Below are positions 18,247-25,114 of a stretch of 64,000 bases of DNA, piece by piece. Source of the DNA: Curvibacter microcysteis (GTDB lineage Bacteria; Pseudomonadota; Gammaproteobacteria; Burkholderiales; Burkholderiaceae_C); NCBI RefSeq assembly GCF_028649435.1, contig NZ_JAQSIN010000003.1; one strand, given 5' to 3'. Numbering within the stretch: the first letter of the stretch is position 1; the number at the start of each line of letters is the position of its first letter. The notes beneath the pieces were generated by a model, which made no database searches, had not been told where the DNA came from, and saw only the letters and a list, made by a program, of their open reading frames with translations. Position numbers and translations under genes: made by a program.

Positions 18247-18315
18247 GTGGGCCCGGCCTGCGTTTTTCCGTGTGACCCCGGCGTGGGTCGCCTGTGCTTG
18301 ATTGGAGTCTTCAGC

Positions 18316-18783
18316 ATGAAATCATGGATTGTTCCCTTTTGCCTGCTCGGTCTGAGCAGCCTCAGTGTCTGGGCCCAGCCCAGCCCCCCGCTGGCCGATG
18401 CGGGCGTGAGCGTGGCCGCCCCGGCAGAGTCCCCGCTGTACCTGAGCCTGGGCAAGAAAGCGGGCATTGGCCGCTTGATGGATGACTTTGTGAACCGCCT
18501 GGCCGCCGACACGCGCCTGAGCGAGTCCTTCCGCGAGGCCAACCTGCCCCACCTGAAAGAGCAGTTGACCGAGCAAGTTTGCGAGGTCGCTGGCGGACCC
18601 TGCGTCTACAAAGGCGTGGACATGAAGACCGCGCACGAGGAGATGAACATCCGCCGGTCCCATTTCAACGCCCTGGTGGAAGACCTGCAGGCGGCCATGG
18701 ACGCGCAAGGCATTGCCTTTCGGGTGCAGAACCAATTGCTGGCACGTCTGGCGCCCATGCACCGCGAGATCATCGCCCGATGA
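18316..18783 (+). CDS. Secreted group 1 truncated hemoglobin
   Basis: This 155-residue protein has a signal peptide (MKSWIVPFCLLGLSSLSVWA, cleavage before QPSPP) and a group 1 truncated-globin domain. The proximal His is in KTAHEEMNI, matching the F8 position. The Gly-Gly-Pro after the E helix is present in EVAGGPC. At the usual B9-B10 Phe-Tyr the sequence is DDFVNRL, so the distal Tyr is replaced by Val. Two Cys flank the AGG turn (C-E-V-A-G-G-P-C) and could form a disulfide in the periplasm. Most truncated hemoglobins are cytoplasmic, so export is notable. Its stop overlaps the next start (ATGA). Confidence 0.88.
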   Translation: MKSWIVPFCLLGLSSLSVWAQPSPPLADAGVSVAAPAESPLYLSLGKKAGIGRLMDDFVNRLAADTRLSESFREANLPHLKEQLTEQVCEVAGGPCVYKGVDMKTAHEEMNIRRSHFNALVEDLQAAMDAQGIAFRVQNQLLARLAPMHREIIAR

Positions 18784-19451
18784 GTCGCCGCCCTCACACA
18801 CGCTGGGCCCGCAGGGGCTTCGGGGCCTTGGCGTTGAGCCTGTTGGGCAGCCTGGTGGCCCAGGCCAGCACCTTGCAGGCCCGGGTGCTGGACCGCGAGG
18901 GGCAGCCCGTGGCGGATGCCGTGCTGGAGGTGTTGCTGCCGCCCAGCTCAGAGCAGCGGCCCAGCTGGGCCGCTTCCGCCTTGGTGACCCAGGAGAAGAT
19001 GCAGTTCATCCCCCGCGTCAGCGTGGTGGTGGCCGGCATGCGGCTGCGTTTCACCAACCAAGACCGCTGGGACCACCATGTGCGGGTGCTGCCCGCCAGC
19101 CTGAGCCGGCTCAACGAGGCCGGTGGCATGGAGTTCCGCCTCAGTGGCCTGGTCGAAGGCCAACCGGCCAGCAGCCAGGAGCGCAGTTTTGACCAGCCCG
19201 GGGTGTACCTGCTGGGTTGCCATTTGCACAGTTCCATGCGTGGCCATGTCTATGTGGCGGAGTCGCCTTGGGTGGCCAAGACGGGGGCCGATGGCACGGT
19301 GAGCTTGCAGGGCTTGCCCACCGGGGTGGCCACGGTGCGCCTGTGGCAGGCCGATGAGGTGCAGACCATCGCGCCGCGCACGGTGACCCTGGGCGCGAGT
19401 CCGCAAACGCTGGACTACCAGCTCAGCGTGGTGCCGCGCCGGCGTCGCTGA
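18780..19451 (+). CDS. Secreted cupredoxin-domain protein (methylamine-utilisation-protein-like)
   Basis: This 223-residue exported protein has a signal peptide (ending SLLGSLVAQA). Type 1 copper ligands are visible: a His in RWDHHVRV and C-x2-H-x2-M in GCHLHSSM, the amicyanin/pseudoazurin spacing. The N-terminal STLQARVLDREGQPVADAV and C-terminal DGTVSLQGLPTGVATVRL resemble carboxypeptidase-regulatory-like beta-sandwich strands, so the copper site seems embedded in a larger beta fold. Such proteins are often annotated 'methylamine utilization protein', but no methylamine dehydrogenase gene is nearby. Translation is coupled to the truncated hemoglobin, suggesting electron exchange between heme and copper in the periplasm (inference). 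Confidence 0.8.
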   Translation: MSRRPHTRWARRGFGALALSLLGSLVAQASTLQARVLDREGQPVADAVLEVLLPPSSEQRPSWAASALVTQEKMQFIPRVSVVVAGMRLRFTNQDRWDHHVRVLPASLSRLNEAGGMEFRLSGLVEGQPASSQERSFDQPGVYLLGCHLHSSMRGHVYVAESPWVAKTGADGTVSLQGLPTGVATVRLWQADEVQTIAPRTVTLGASPQTLDYQLSVVPRRRR

Positions 19452-19585
19452 GCGGCTGACCTGAGGCTGGCTGGGGCTGGAGGCGGGCGCTTGTCGCCTG
19501 TTTGCCTGATCGATGGGGCCCGGGGCGCTAAATTGCACAGTGCCCCCAACCCAGAGGCCGCCCGCCGGCCCGATCAGGAGACCCC

Positions 19586-20419
19586 ATGAACTGCTTCACC
19601 CTCAGCCAGTCCGAGCACATCGCCCATTTGGTGCTGAACCGCCCCGAGGCCATGAACACCATGAACCCGGTGTTTTGGCGTGAGTTGGACGAGGTGCTCA
19701 GCACCTTGCACCGTGAGGGCCGCGCCCGTGCGCTGGTGATCTCCAGCACTGGCAAGCACTTCAGTGCGGGCATGGCGCTGGAGACCTTTGGCGGGGCCAT
19801 CACCATGGACGACCAAAGCCCCGAGGGCCGGGCTGCCATCTTCGATCTGCTGTCCGACATGCAGGCCACCTTCAGCCGCCTGGAGTCGCTGCGCATCCCG
19901 GTGATCGCGGCCATCCAGGGCGGCTGCGTGGGGGGCGCGGTGGATTTGGTGACGGCCTGTTGCATCCGCTACGCCAGCGCCGAGGCTTTCTTCTGCATCC
20001 AGGAGATCAACATCGGCATGGTGGCCGACGTGGGCACCTTGCAACGTTTGCCCAAGCTGATCCCGCTGGGTCTGGTCAAGGAACTGGCCTACACCGGCCG
20101 CCGTTTGGGCGCGGCACGGGCCCTGTCTTGTGGCCTGGTCAACGAGGTGTTTGACAGCGCGGAGGCCACGCTGGAGGCAGCACTGCAATGCGCCCGCGAG
20201 ATCGCTGCCAAGCCGCCCGTGGCCATCTGGGGCAGCAAGCAGGCCATCCATTACGCCCGCGATCATTCGGTGGACGATTCGCTGCGTCAGATGGGTTGGC
20301 TGCAGGGCGCCATCTGGAGCAATGCCCATGTGGGCGAGGCGGTTCTGTCGCAAAAGCAAAAGCGCAGCGGGGAGTTCACGCCCTTGTCGCCCTTGACGTC
20401 CTTCCGTGATTTGCCCTGA
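19586..20419 (+). CDS. Crotonase-family protein, dienoyl-CoA isomerase type
   Basis: This 277-residue crotonase-fold enzyme has D120, E140 and D148, spaced exactly as the three catalytic acids (D176, E196, D204) of rat delta3,5-delta2,4-dienoyl-CoA isomerase. It also shares the diagnostic ADVGTLQRLPK. The oxyanion-hole region SSTGKHFSAGM is intact. The reaction would reposition conjugated double bonds during oxidation of odd-position unsaturated fatty acids. AGGAGA precedes the ATG. It is a single gene between the cupredoxin unit and a chemoreceptor, with no other beta-oxidation gene adjacent. Annotation as a general enoyl-CoA hydratase is the alternative. Confidence 0.87.
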   Translation: MNCFTLSQSEHIAHLVLNRPEAMNTMNPVFWRELDEVLSTLHREGRARALVISSTGKHFSAGMALETFGGAITMDDQSPEGRAAIFDLLSDMQATFSRLESLRIPVIAAIQGGCVGGAVDLVTACCIRYASAEAFFCIQEINIGMVADVGTLQRLPKLIPLGLVKELAYTGRRLGAARALSCGLVNEVFDSAEATLEAALQCAREIAAKPPVAIWGSKQAIHYARDHSVDDSLRQMGWLQGAIWSNAHVGEAVLSQKQKRSGEFTPLSPLTSFRDLP

Positions 20420-20453
20420 TCGGTGGGTCACCGGGCGCCGCTGAAAAGTCGAT

Positions 20454-20467
20454 TTGACGCAGGTCAA
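20454..20467 (+). promoter_or_regulatory. FNR/CRP-type palindrome upstream of the Aer-like receptor
   Basis: TTGACGCAGGTCAA is a perfect TTGAC-N4-GTCAA dyad, two symmetric changes from the FNR consensus TTGAT-N4-ATCAA. Only one gene (the chemoreceptor) lies downstream in the same direction, about 257 bases away. Oxygen- or NO-dependent control by an Fnr/Dnr-type protein is plausible. No convincing -10 hexamer was found at the class II spacing, so the promoter itself is unassigned. Confidence 0.5.
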
Positions 20468-20531
20468 GCCCTGTATCAAATCGCTGCATGAACGGAGCGC
20501 CCGGTGTTACATTTTTAGACAGTTAACAAAT

Positions 20532-20563
20532 CCGTCGTGCCCGACCGGCAAGGGCACAGACGG
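20532..20563 (+). other. Stem-loop in the long chemoreceptor leader
   Basis: CCGTCGTGCCC (20532-20542) pairs with GGGCAC-a-GACGG (20552-20563): 11 base pairs with one bulged A and a 9-base loop. The surrounding 304-base gap (20420-20723) holds no gene. It contains this stem, the FNR-type site at 20454-20467, a GAGTTCA...TGAACTC dyad (20567-20573 and 20612-20618) and a second TGAACTC copy at 20632-20638. I do not recognise a known riboswitch class. Confidence 0.4.
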
Positions 20564-20723
20564 TGCGAGTTCAGGGCTCATCGTCAGGGAAACCCCTTGG
20601 CAGGAGGAGCGTGAACTCAGGGGAGGATTGGTGAACTCGGGCCTCCACCCATGGGATGGGGGATGAGCACTGGGCACCGATTCATTGCGGGCACACCTGT
20701 CAATTCTGATGGCGAGGTTCAAG

Positions 20724-22283
20724 ATGAGAGTCAATTTGCCGGTGACCCAGCAGGAGTTCCTTTTTTCAGAGGACGAACTGCTGGTGTCGACCACCGACAC
20801 GCGCGGCGTGATCACCCATTGCAACCCGGCCTTTGTGCATGTCAGCGGCTATGCCTACGAGGAGCTGATTGGCCAGCCGCACAACTTGATTCGCCACCCC
20901 GACATGCCCGCGGCCGCCTACAAGGACATGTGGGCCACGATCGGGCGCGGCCGGCCCTGGACGGGTCTGGTCAAGAACCGCCGCAAGGACGGCAGCCATT
21001 ACTGGGTGCAGGCCAATGTCACCCCCATCATGAGCCACGGCAAACCCACGGGCTACATGTCGGTGCGCATCAAGCCCGACCGCGCGGCGGTGCAACAGGC
21101 CGAGGCCTTGTACGCCCGCATGCGGGCCGAGGCCGAGCAGGGCCGGGCTTCGGTGGTGCTGCATGGCGGTGAATTGCGTGCCACCGGCTGGCGCGGTGCG
21201 CTGGCGCGCTTGGGGCGTCTGGATTTGCCCAGTCGCCTCGGCTTGATGTTGCTGGTGTTGGGCCTGGCCACCTTGCTGCCTGACTTGTTGGGGGCGTCCG
21301 GTGCGTGGGCGCCTTGGGCGCGCGGCGCGGTGCTGCTGCTGGGCAGCCTGGGCGTGGCCGCCTGGTTCCGCTGGCGCATCACCGGCAGCCTGGACGAGGC
21401 GGTGCGTTTTGCCGGTGACCTGTCGGGCTGCAACCTCAGCACCACGGTCCGGACCGACCACCCCGAGCCCATGGCCTCCCTGATCAAGCGTCTGGTGCAG
21501 ATCCAGGTCAACCTGCGGGCGGTGGTGGGCGATGTGCGCAACGAGATTGAAGGCTTCACCCAATCGGCCAGCGAGATCGCCCAGGGCGCCAATGATTTGT
21601 CGGCCCGCACCGAGGCCCAGGCCAGCGCGCTGGAGCAGACCGCGGCCTCGATGGAGCAGATTTCCAGCACCGTGCGTCAGACCGCAGACACCTCGGCCCA
21701 GGTCTCGGGCGAGAGCGAGCGCAGCACGGCGGTGGCCCAGCAAGGGGGCCAGGCCATGCGGCAGGCCGCGCAGGCCATCGGGGCCATGGAGAGCTCCTCG
21801 GACAAGGTGAGCGAGATCATCGGGGTCATTGAAGGCATTGCCTTCCAGACCAATATCCTGGCGCTCAACGCCGCGGTGGAGGCCGCCCGCGCGGGTGAAC
21901 AGGGCCGAGGTTTTGCGGTGGTGGCCTCGGAGGTGCGGGCCCTGGCGCAGCGCAGTGCCAATGCGTCCAAGGAGATTCGAACCCTGATCGTGGGCTCTTC
22001 ACAGCAGGTGCACGACGGGGCACGCCAAGTGCAGGGCGTGGGCCAGACCATCGAGGAAGTGGTGGCTTCGGTGGCGCGGGTCAGCGCCCTGGTCACGCAG
22101 ATCAGCTCGGCCGCCCGCGAACAGTCCACGGGCCTGTCGCAAATCAACGAGGCGGTGGTGCAGCTCGACACGGCCACCCAGCAAAACGCGGCCTTGGTGG
22201 AGCAGTCGGCCGCGGCGGCTCAGTCGCTGAGCAGCAGCGCCCGGTCTCTGGAGCGCTCGGTCAGCGTGTTTGTCTTGTCCTGA
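20724..22283 (+). CDS. Aer-like PAS chemoreceptor (methyl-accepting chemotaxis protein)
   Basis: This 519-residue receptor has an N-terminal cytoplasmic PAS domain (about 8-110), with the Aer-type sequence HNLIRHPDMPAAAYKDMW. Two hydrophobic segments follow (about 168-190 and 193-213) with almost no periplasmic loop, then a signalling domain. The coiled-coil tip includes IAFQTNILALNAAVEAARAG near residues 370-390. This architecture senses intracellular redox or oxygen state through a PAS-bound cofactor instead of a periplasmic ligand. GAGG at 20714-20717 supports the ATG at 20724; an in-frame ATG at 20709 is possible. An FNR-type palindrome lies upstream. No CheA-binding pentapeptide for CheR is seen at the C-terminus. 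Confidence 0.92.
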   Translation: MRVNLPVTQQEFLFSEDELLVSTTDTRGVITHCNPAFVHVSGYAYEELIGQPHNLIRHPDMPAAAYKDMWATIGRGRPWTGLVKNRRKDGSHYWVQANVTPIMSHGKPTGYMSVRIKPDRAAVQQAEALYARMRAEAEQGRASVVLHGGELRATGWRGALARLGRLDLPSRLGLMLLVLGLATLLPDLLGASGAWAPWARGAVLLLGSLGVAAWFRWRITGSLDEAVRFAGDLSGCNLSTTVRTDHPEPMASLIKRLVQIQVNLRAVVGDVRNEIEGFTQSASEIAQGANDLSARTEAQASALEQTAASMEQISSTVRQTADTSAQVSGESERSTAVAQQGGQAMRQAAQAIGAMESSSDKVSEIIGVIEGIAFQTNILALNAAVEAARAGEQGRGFAVVASEVRALAQRSANASKEIRTLIVGSSQQVHDGARQVQGVGQTIEEVVASVARVSALVTQISSAAREQSTGLSQINEAVVQLDTATQQNAALVEQSAAAAQSLSSSARSLERSVSVFVLS

Positions 22284-22301
22284 GGCGCCGCGCCTGCGCG
22301 C

Positions 22302-23147
22302 TCACTGCCGGGCCGTGCGCACATTGGCCGGCAGGGCCTGTGGGTGGCTGGTGCGAAAGGGGTTGATGTCCAGACCACCGCGCCGCGTGTAGCGCGCATA
22401 GACCGACAGCTTGATGGGTTGGCAGCGCGTCCAGACGTCCATGAAGATGCGCTCCACGCACTGCTCGTGGAATTCGTTGTGGTTGCGAAAACTCACCAGG
22501 TAGGCGAGCAGGCCTGCCTGGTCGATTTGCGGCCCGCTGTACTGGATTTGCACACTGCCCCAGTCGGGCTGGCCGGTGACCAGGCAATTGCTCTTGAGCA
22601 GGTGGCTGGTCAGGGTTTCGGTGACTGGGGCCTCGCCTGTGGCTGCGCTGAGCAGTTCGGGCGCGGGCGTGTAGTGGTGGCACTCAATGTCCAGGCGATC
22701 GAGGTTGAGGCCGTCGAGTTCGTGCACGGGTTCGCGGTCAAACAGCTCGGGCGACAGCAGTTTCACGCCCACGCTGGCGGGCTGGGCCGCACCGCGCCAG
22801 GCGGCTTCGCTGAGGTCCTTGCGCAGGCGCGCCTGCGCCTCGCTGGCGTCGGCAAAGCGGGTGTTGTTGAAGCTGTTGAGGTAGAGCTTGAAGGACTTGC
22901 TCTCGATGATGTTGGGGCTCTCGCAGGGCACGGTGATGTGGGCCAAAGCCACCTGCGGCTTGCCGCGCGGGTTGAGCCAGGACAGCTCAAACGCCGTCCA
23001 CAGGTCCGCGCCAAAAAAGGGTGGGGTGCCGGTCACGCCGATTTCGGCACGCTTGCCCTGGCGCGGAATGGGGAACAGCAGGCTGGCGTCGTACTGGTCG
23101 ACATAGGCCGAGGCTTTGCCCAACTGGGATTGTTCGGGGGTGTTCAT
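22302..23147 (-). CDS. queF: NADPH-dependent 7-cyano-7-deazaguanine reductase QueF
   Basis: QueF reduces preQ0 to preQ1 in queuosine tRNA-modification synthesis. This is the long, two-domain (unimodular type II) form of 281 residues. The catalytic pair is C188 and D195 in SNCLVTGQPDWG, equal to C190/D197 of E. coli QueF, and the substrate-binding ESPNIIESKS lies at 76-85. It is convergent with the chemoreceptor gene (18-base gap) and 59 bases downstream of the oxygenase gene on the same strand. Confidence 0.96.
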   Translation of the reverse strand: MNTPEQSQLGKASAYVDQYDASLLFPIPRQGKRAEIGVTGTPPFFGADLWTAFELSWLNPRGKPQVALAHITVPCESPNIIESKSFKLYLNSFNNTRFADASEAQARLRKDLSEAAWRGAAQPASVGVKLLSPELFDREPVHELDGLNLDRLDIECHHYTPAPELLSAATGEAPVTETLTSHLLKSNCLVTGQPDWGSVQIQYSGPQIDQAGLLAYLVSFRNHNEFHEQCVERIFMDVWTRCQPIKLSVYARYTRRGGLDINPFRTSHPQALPANVRTARQ

Positions 23148-23206
23148 GGGGTCTGGACTTCACAAAAAAAGGGGCCGGCGCCGGCGCGCGGCGGCTGCTT
23201 GGGGCC

Positions 23207-24091
23207 TCAGTGGAATTCGCCTTCGCGCAGCCATTTGGTGGCCACCCACTTCTCACCCGCGAGCACAGGGGCGCCGCCATGCAGGGTGCGGCTGGAGGGG
23301 TGGGCCTGGGCGTAGCTGAAGAAGACGGCGTTGCCGCGCTTGGGCGTCACTTCCAGCTGCAGGTCGGGGAAGGTGGTGCCTCCGCCTTGGGCCGGTTCGT
23401 TGAGGTACATGACCAAGGTCGCCACGCGCTGGCCGCCGCGTTTGAGGATGGTGGGCGTGCCGGGCTCGTGCGGGTCAAAGTAGTCGTAGTGCGGCTTGTA
23501 CTCGGCGCCGGGCCGGTAGTGCAGCACCTGCAGGCCTTCGCCGTGCAGCAGGGGCCAATTCAGCAGCCGGGCAATGCGTTCCTCGATGCGCTGGATCAGG
23601 GCGGACTCGCCCCGGCTGAAGAACATGCCGTCGCTGGTGCGGTCCACGCTGACTTCCTCGCCACCGGTCTGGGTCATGACTGTGAGGGAGCGTGCCAGGC
23701 GCGGTTCGGCTGCGGCGATCAGGCCTTCGCACTCTTCGGCGCTGAGGAAATCGCCAAACAGTACCACCGAGGGGTTTTGCAGGTGCATCAGCACGGCCAC
23801 CTGGCGGTCGCCCGCGTCCACGTAAAGCGGTGATCCCTGCAACAGGGGGGCGGGCAGGGGTTGGCTGGGCGGGAGGCGGGGCGTGGCCGCGCGCGCCTGC
23901 GCCACGTCGAGTTGCTGTTTCAGGGTTTGCTCCAGCGCCTGCAGTGCGACGGCCTCGGTCCAGCCGGCGGCTTGCATGGCTTGCAGCACGCTGGCGGGGT
24001 CATGGCCGGCTTCGCTTTGCTCCAGGATCCAGCGGGTCAGCGCGGGGGTGATGGCTTGCGAGTTCGACGAGGGGTTGGCGGCGTTCGTCAT
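23207..24091 (-). CDS. Prolyl-4-hydroxylase-like 2OG-Fe(II) oxygenase
   Basis: A 294-residue protein with a C-terminal Fe(II)/2-oxoglutarate oxygenase domain. The iron ligands are H201, D203 (HYDYFD) and H271 (RTLHGG), and the 2-oxoglutarate-binding Lys is K281 in GEKW. The first about 65 residues form a separate helical domain (RWILEQSEAGHDPASVLQAM) joined by a Pro-rich linker. This part looks like a small helical bundle, possibly for partner binding. Bacterial relatives hydroxylate prolines in proteins such as EF-Tu, but the substrate here is unknown. No signal peptide is present. Confidence 0.88.
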   Translation of the reverse strand: MTNAANPSSNSQAITPALTRWILEQSEAGHDPASVLQAMQAAGWTEAVALQALEQTLKQQLDVAQARAATPRLPPSQPLPAPLLQGSPLYVDAGDRQVAVLMHLQNPSVVLFGDFLSAEECEGLIAAAEPRLARSLTVMTQTGGEEVSVDRTSDGMFFSRGESALIQRIEERIARLLNWPLLHGEGLQVLHYRPGAEYKPHYDYFDPHEPGTPTILKRGGQRVATLVMYLNEPAQGGGTTFPDLQLEVTPKRGNAVFFSYAQAHPSSRTLHGGAPVLAGEKWVATKWLREGEFH

Positions 24092-24173
24092 GGCGGGGCT
24101 GAAGGGGCGGAGGGCTCCATCCTAAGCCCAGACATGGCCTGGGCCGAGCAACAAGGGCTGGGACATGTGGGGC

Positions 24174-24950
24174 TCAGTCCTGGCGGCGACGGAACACCAG
24201 GCGGTCCGGCTCGCTGGCGGCTGGCACGAAGCCATAGCCTTCCAGCGCAAAGCCTTCGAGCTGTTGCGGCAGTCGCACGCGCTCGGTGATGGCGTAGCGC
24301 GCCATCAGACCCCGGGCCCGTTTGGCGTGGAAGCTGATGATTTTGTACACGCCCCCTTTCCAGTCTTCAAATACACACTCGATCACGCGCGCCTTGAGCA
24401 CTTGGCGCTGCACCGATTTGAAGTACTCCTGCGAGGCCAGGTTGACCACCACCGGGGTGGCATCGGCTTGCAGGCGTTGGTTCAGGTGGTCGGCGATTTG
24501 GGCGCCCCAGAACTGGTAGAGGTCTTTGCCAGCCGGCGTGGCCAGTCGGGTGCCCATTTCCAGTCGGTAGGGCTGCAGCGCGTCCAGCGGGCGCAGCACG
24601 CCATACAGGCCGCTGAGGATGCCCAGGTGTTGTTGGGCCCATTGCAGATCTTCAGGCGACAGGCTGGCGGCCTGCAGGCCTTCGTAGACATCGCCGTTGA
24701 ACGCCAGCACGGCCGGGCGCGCATTGTGCACGGTGCTGCGCGGTGACCAGGCCTCGTAGCGCGCCACGTTCAAGCTGGCCAACTTGTCGCTCAGGCTCAT
24801 GAGGCTGGCGATGTCCTGGGGCGACTGCTGGCGCAGCACGTCGATGAGTTGCTGGGACTGGGCGGTGAACAGGGGCTTGGAGGCCGTCACGCCGGTCGGC
24901 AAGGGCGACTCGTAGTCCAGGGATTTGGCAGGGGAGAGCAGAAACAGCAT
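24174..24950 (-). CDS. yaaA: Peroxide stress protein YaaA (DUF328)
   Basis: This 258-residue UPF0246/YaaA-family protein starts MLFLLSPAKSLDYESPLPT and carries the conserved FNGDVYEGLQA and SGLYGVLRPLDALQPYRLEMG stretches. In E. coli, YaaA limits intracellular free iron during hydrogen peroxide stress and binds DNA. I chose the ATG at 24950 because the family always begins with M-L-x-LLSPAK. The gene lies 82 bases upstream of the oxygenase gene and is separated from rne by an intrinsic terminator. Confidence 0.94.
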   Translation of the reverse strand: MLFLLSPAKSLDYESPLPTGVTASKPLFTAQSQQLIDVLRQQSPQDIASLMSLSDKLASLNVARYEAWSPRSTVHNARPAVLAFNGDVYEGLQAASLSPEDLQWAQQHLGILSGLYGVLRPLDALQPYRLEMGTRLATPAGKDLYQFWGAQIADHLNQRLQADATPVVVNLASQEYFKSVQRQVLKARVIECVFEDWKGGVYKIISFHAKRARGLMARYAITERVRLPQQLEGFALEGYGFVPAASEPDRLVFRRRQD

Positions 24951-25038
24951 GGGCGATCTCAAGATGGGGCGCAGGACAGCGATTGATTGTGCCCCCAAGC
25001 GCAAGACCTCATGGCTCGCAGCGGCAAAACGATGGGCG

Positions 25039-25068
25039 AAAAAAAATCGCCTCCGAAGAGGCGATTTT
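25039..25068 (-). terminator. Intrinsic terminator of rne
   Basis: Read on the minus strand, AAAATCGCCTC, loop TTCG and GAGGCGATTTT form an 11-bp stem ending in a run of eight U, 47 bases past the rne stop. It is a textbook Rho-independent terminator and separates rne from yaaA. Confidence 0.93.
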
Positions 25069-25114
25069 CAGGTGCGGTACAGGCCCCACCGTGGCGGGGC
25101 CGGGCGCGGGCCGA

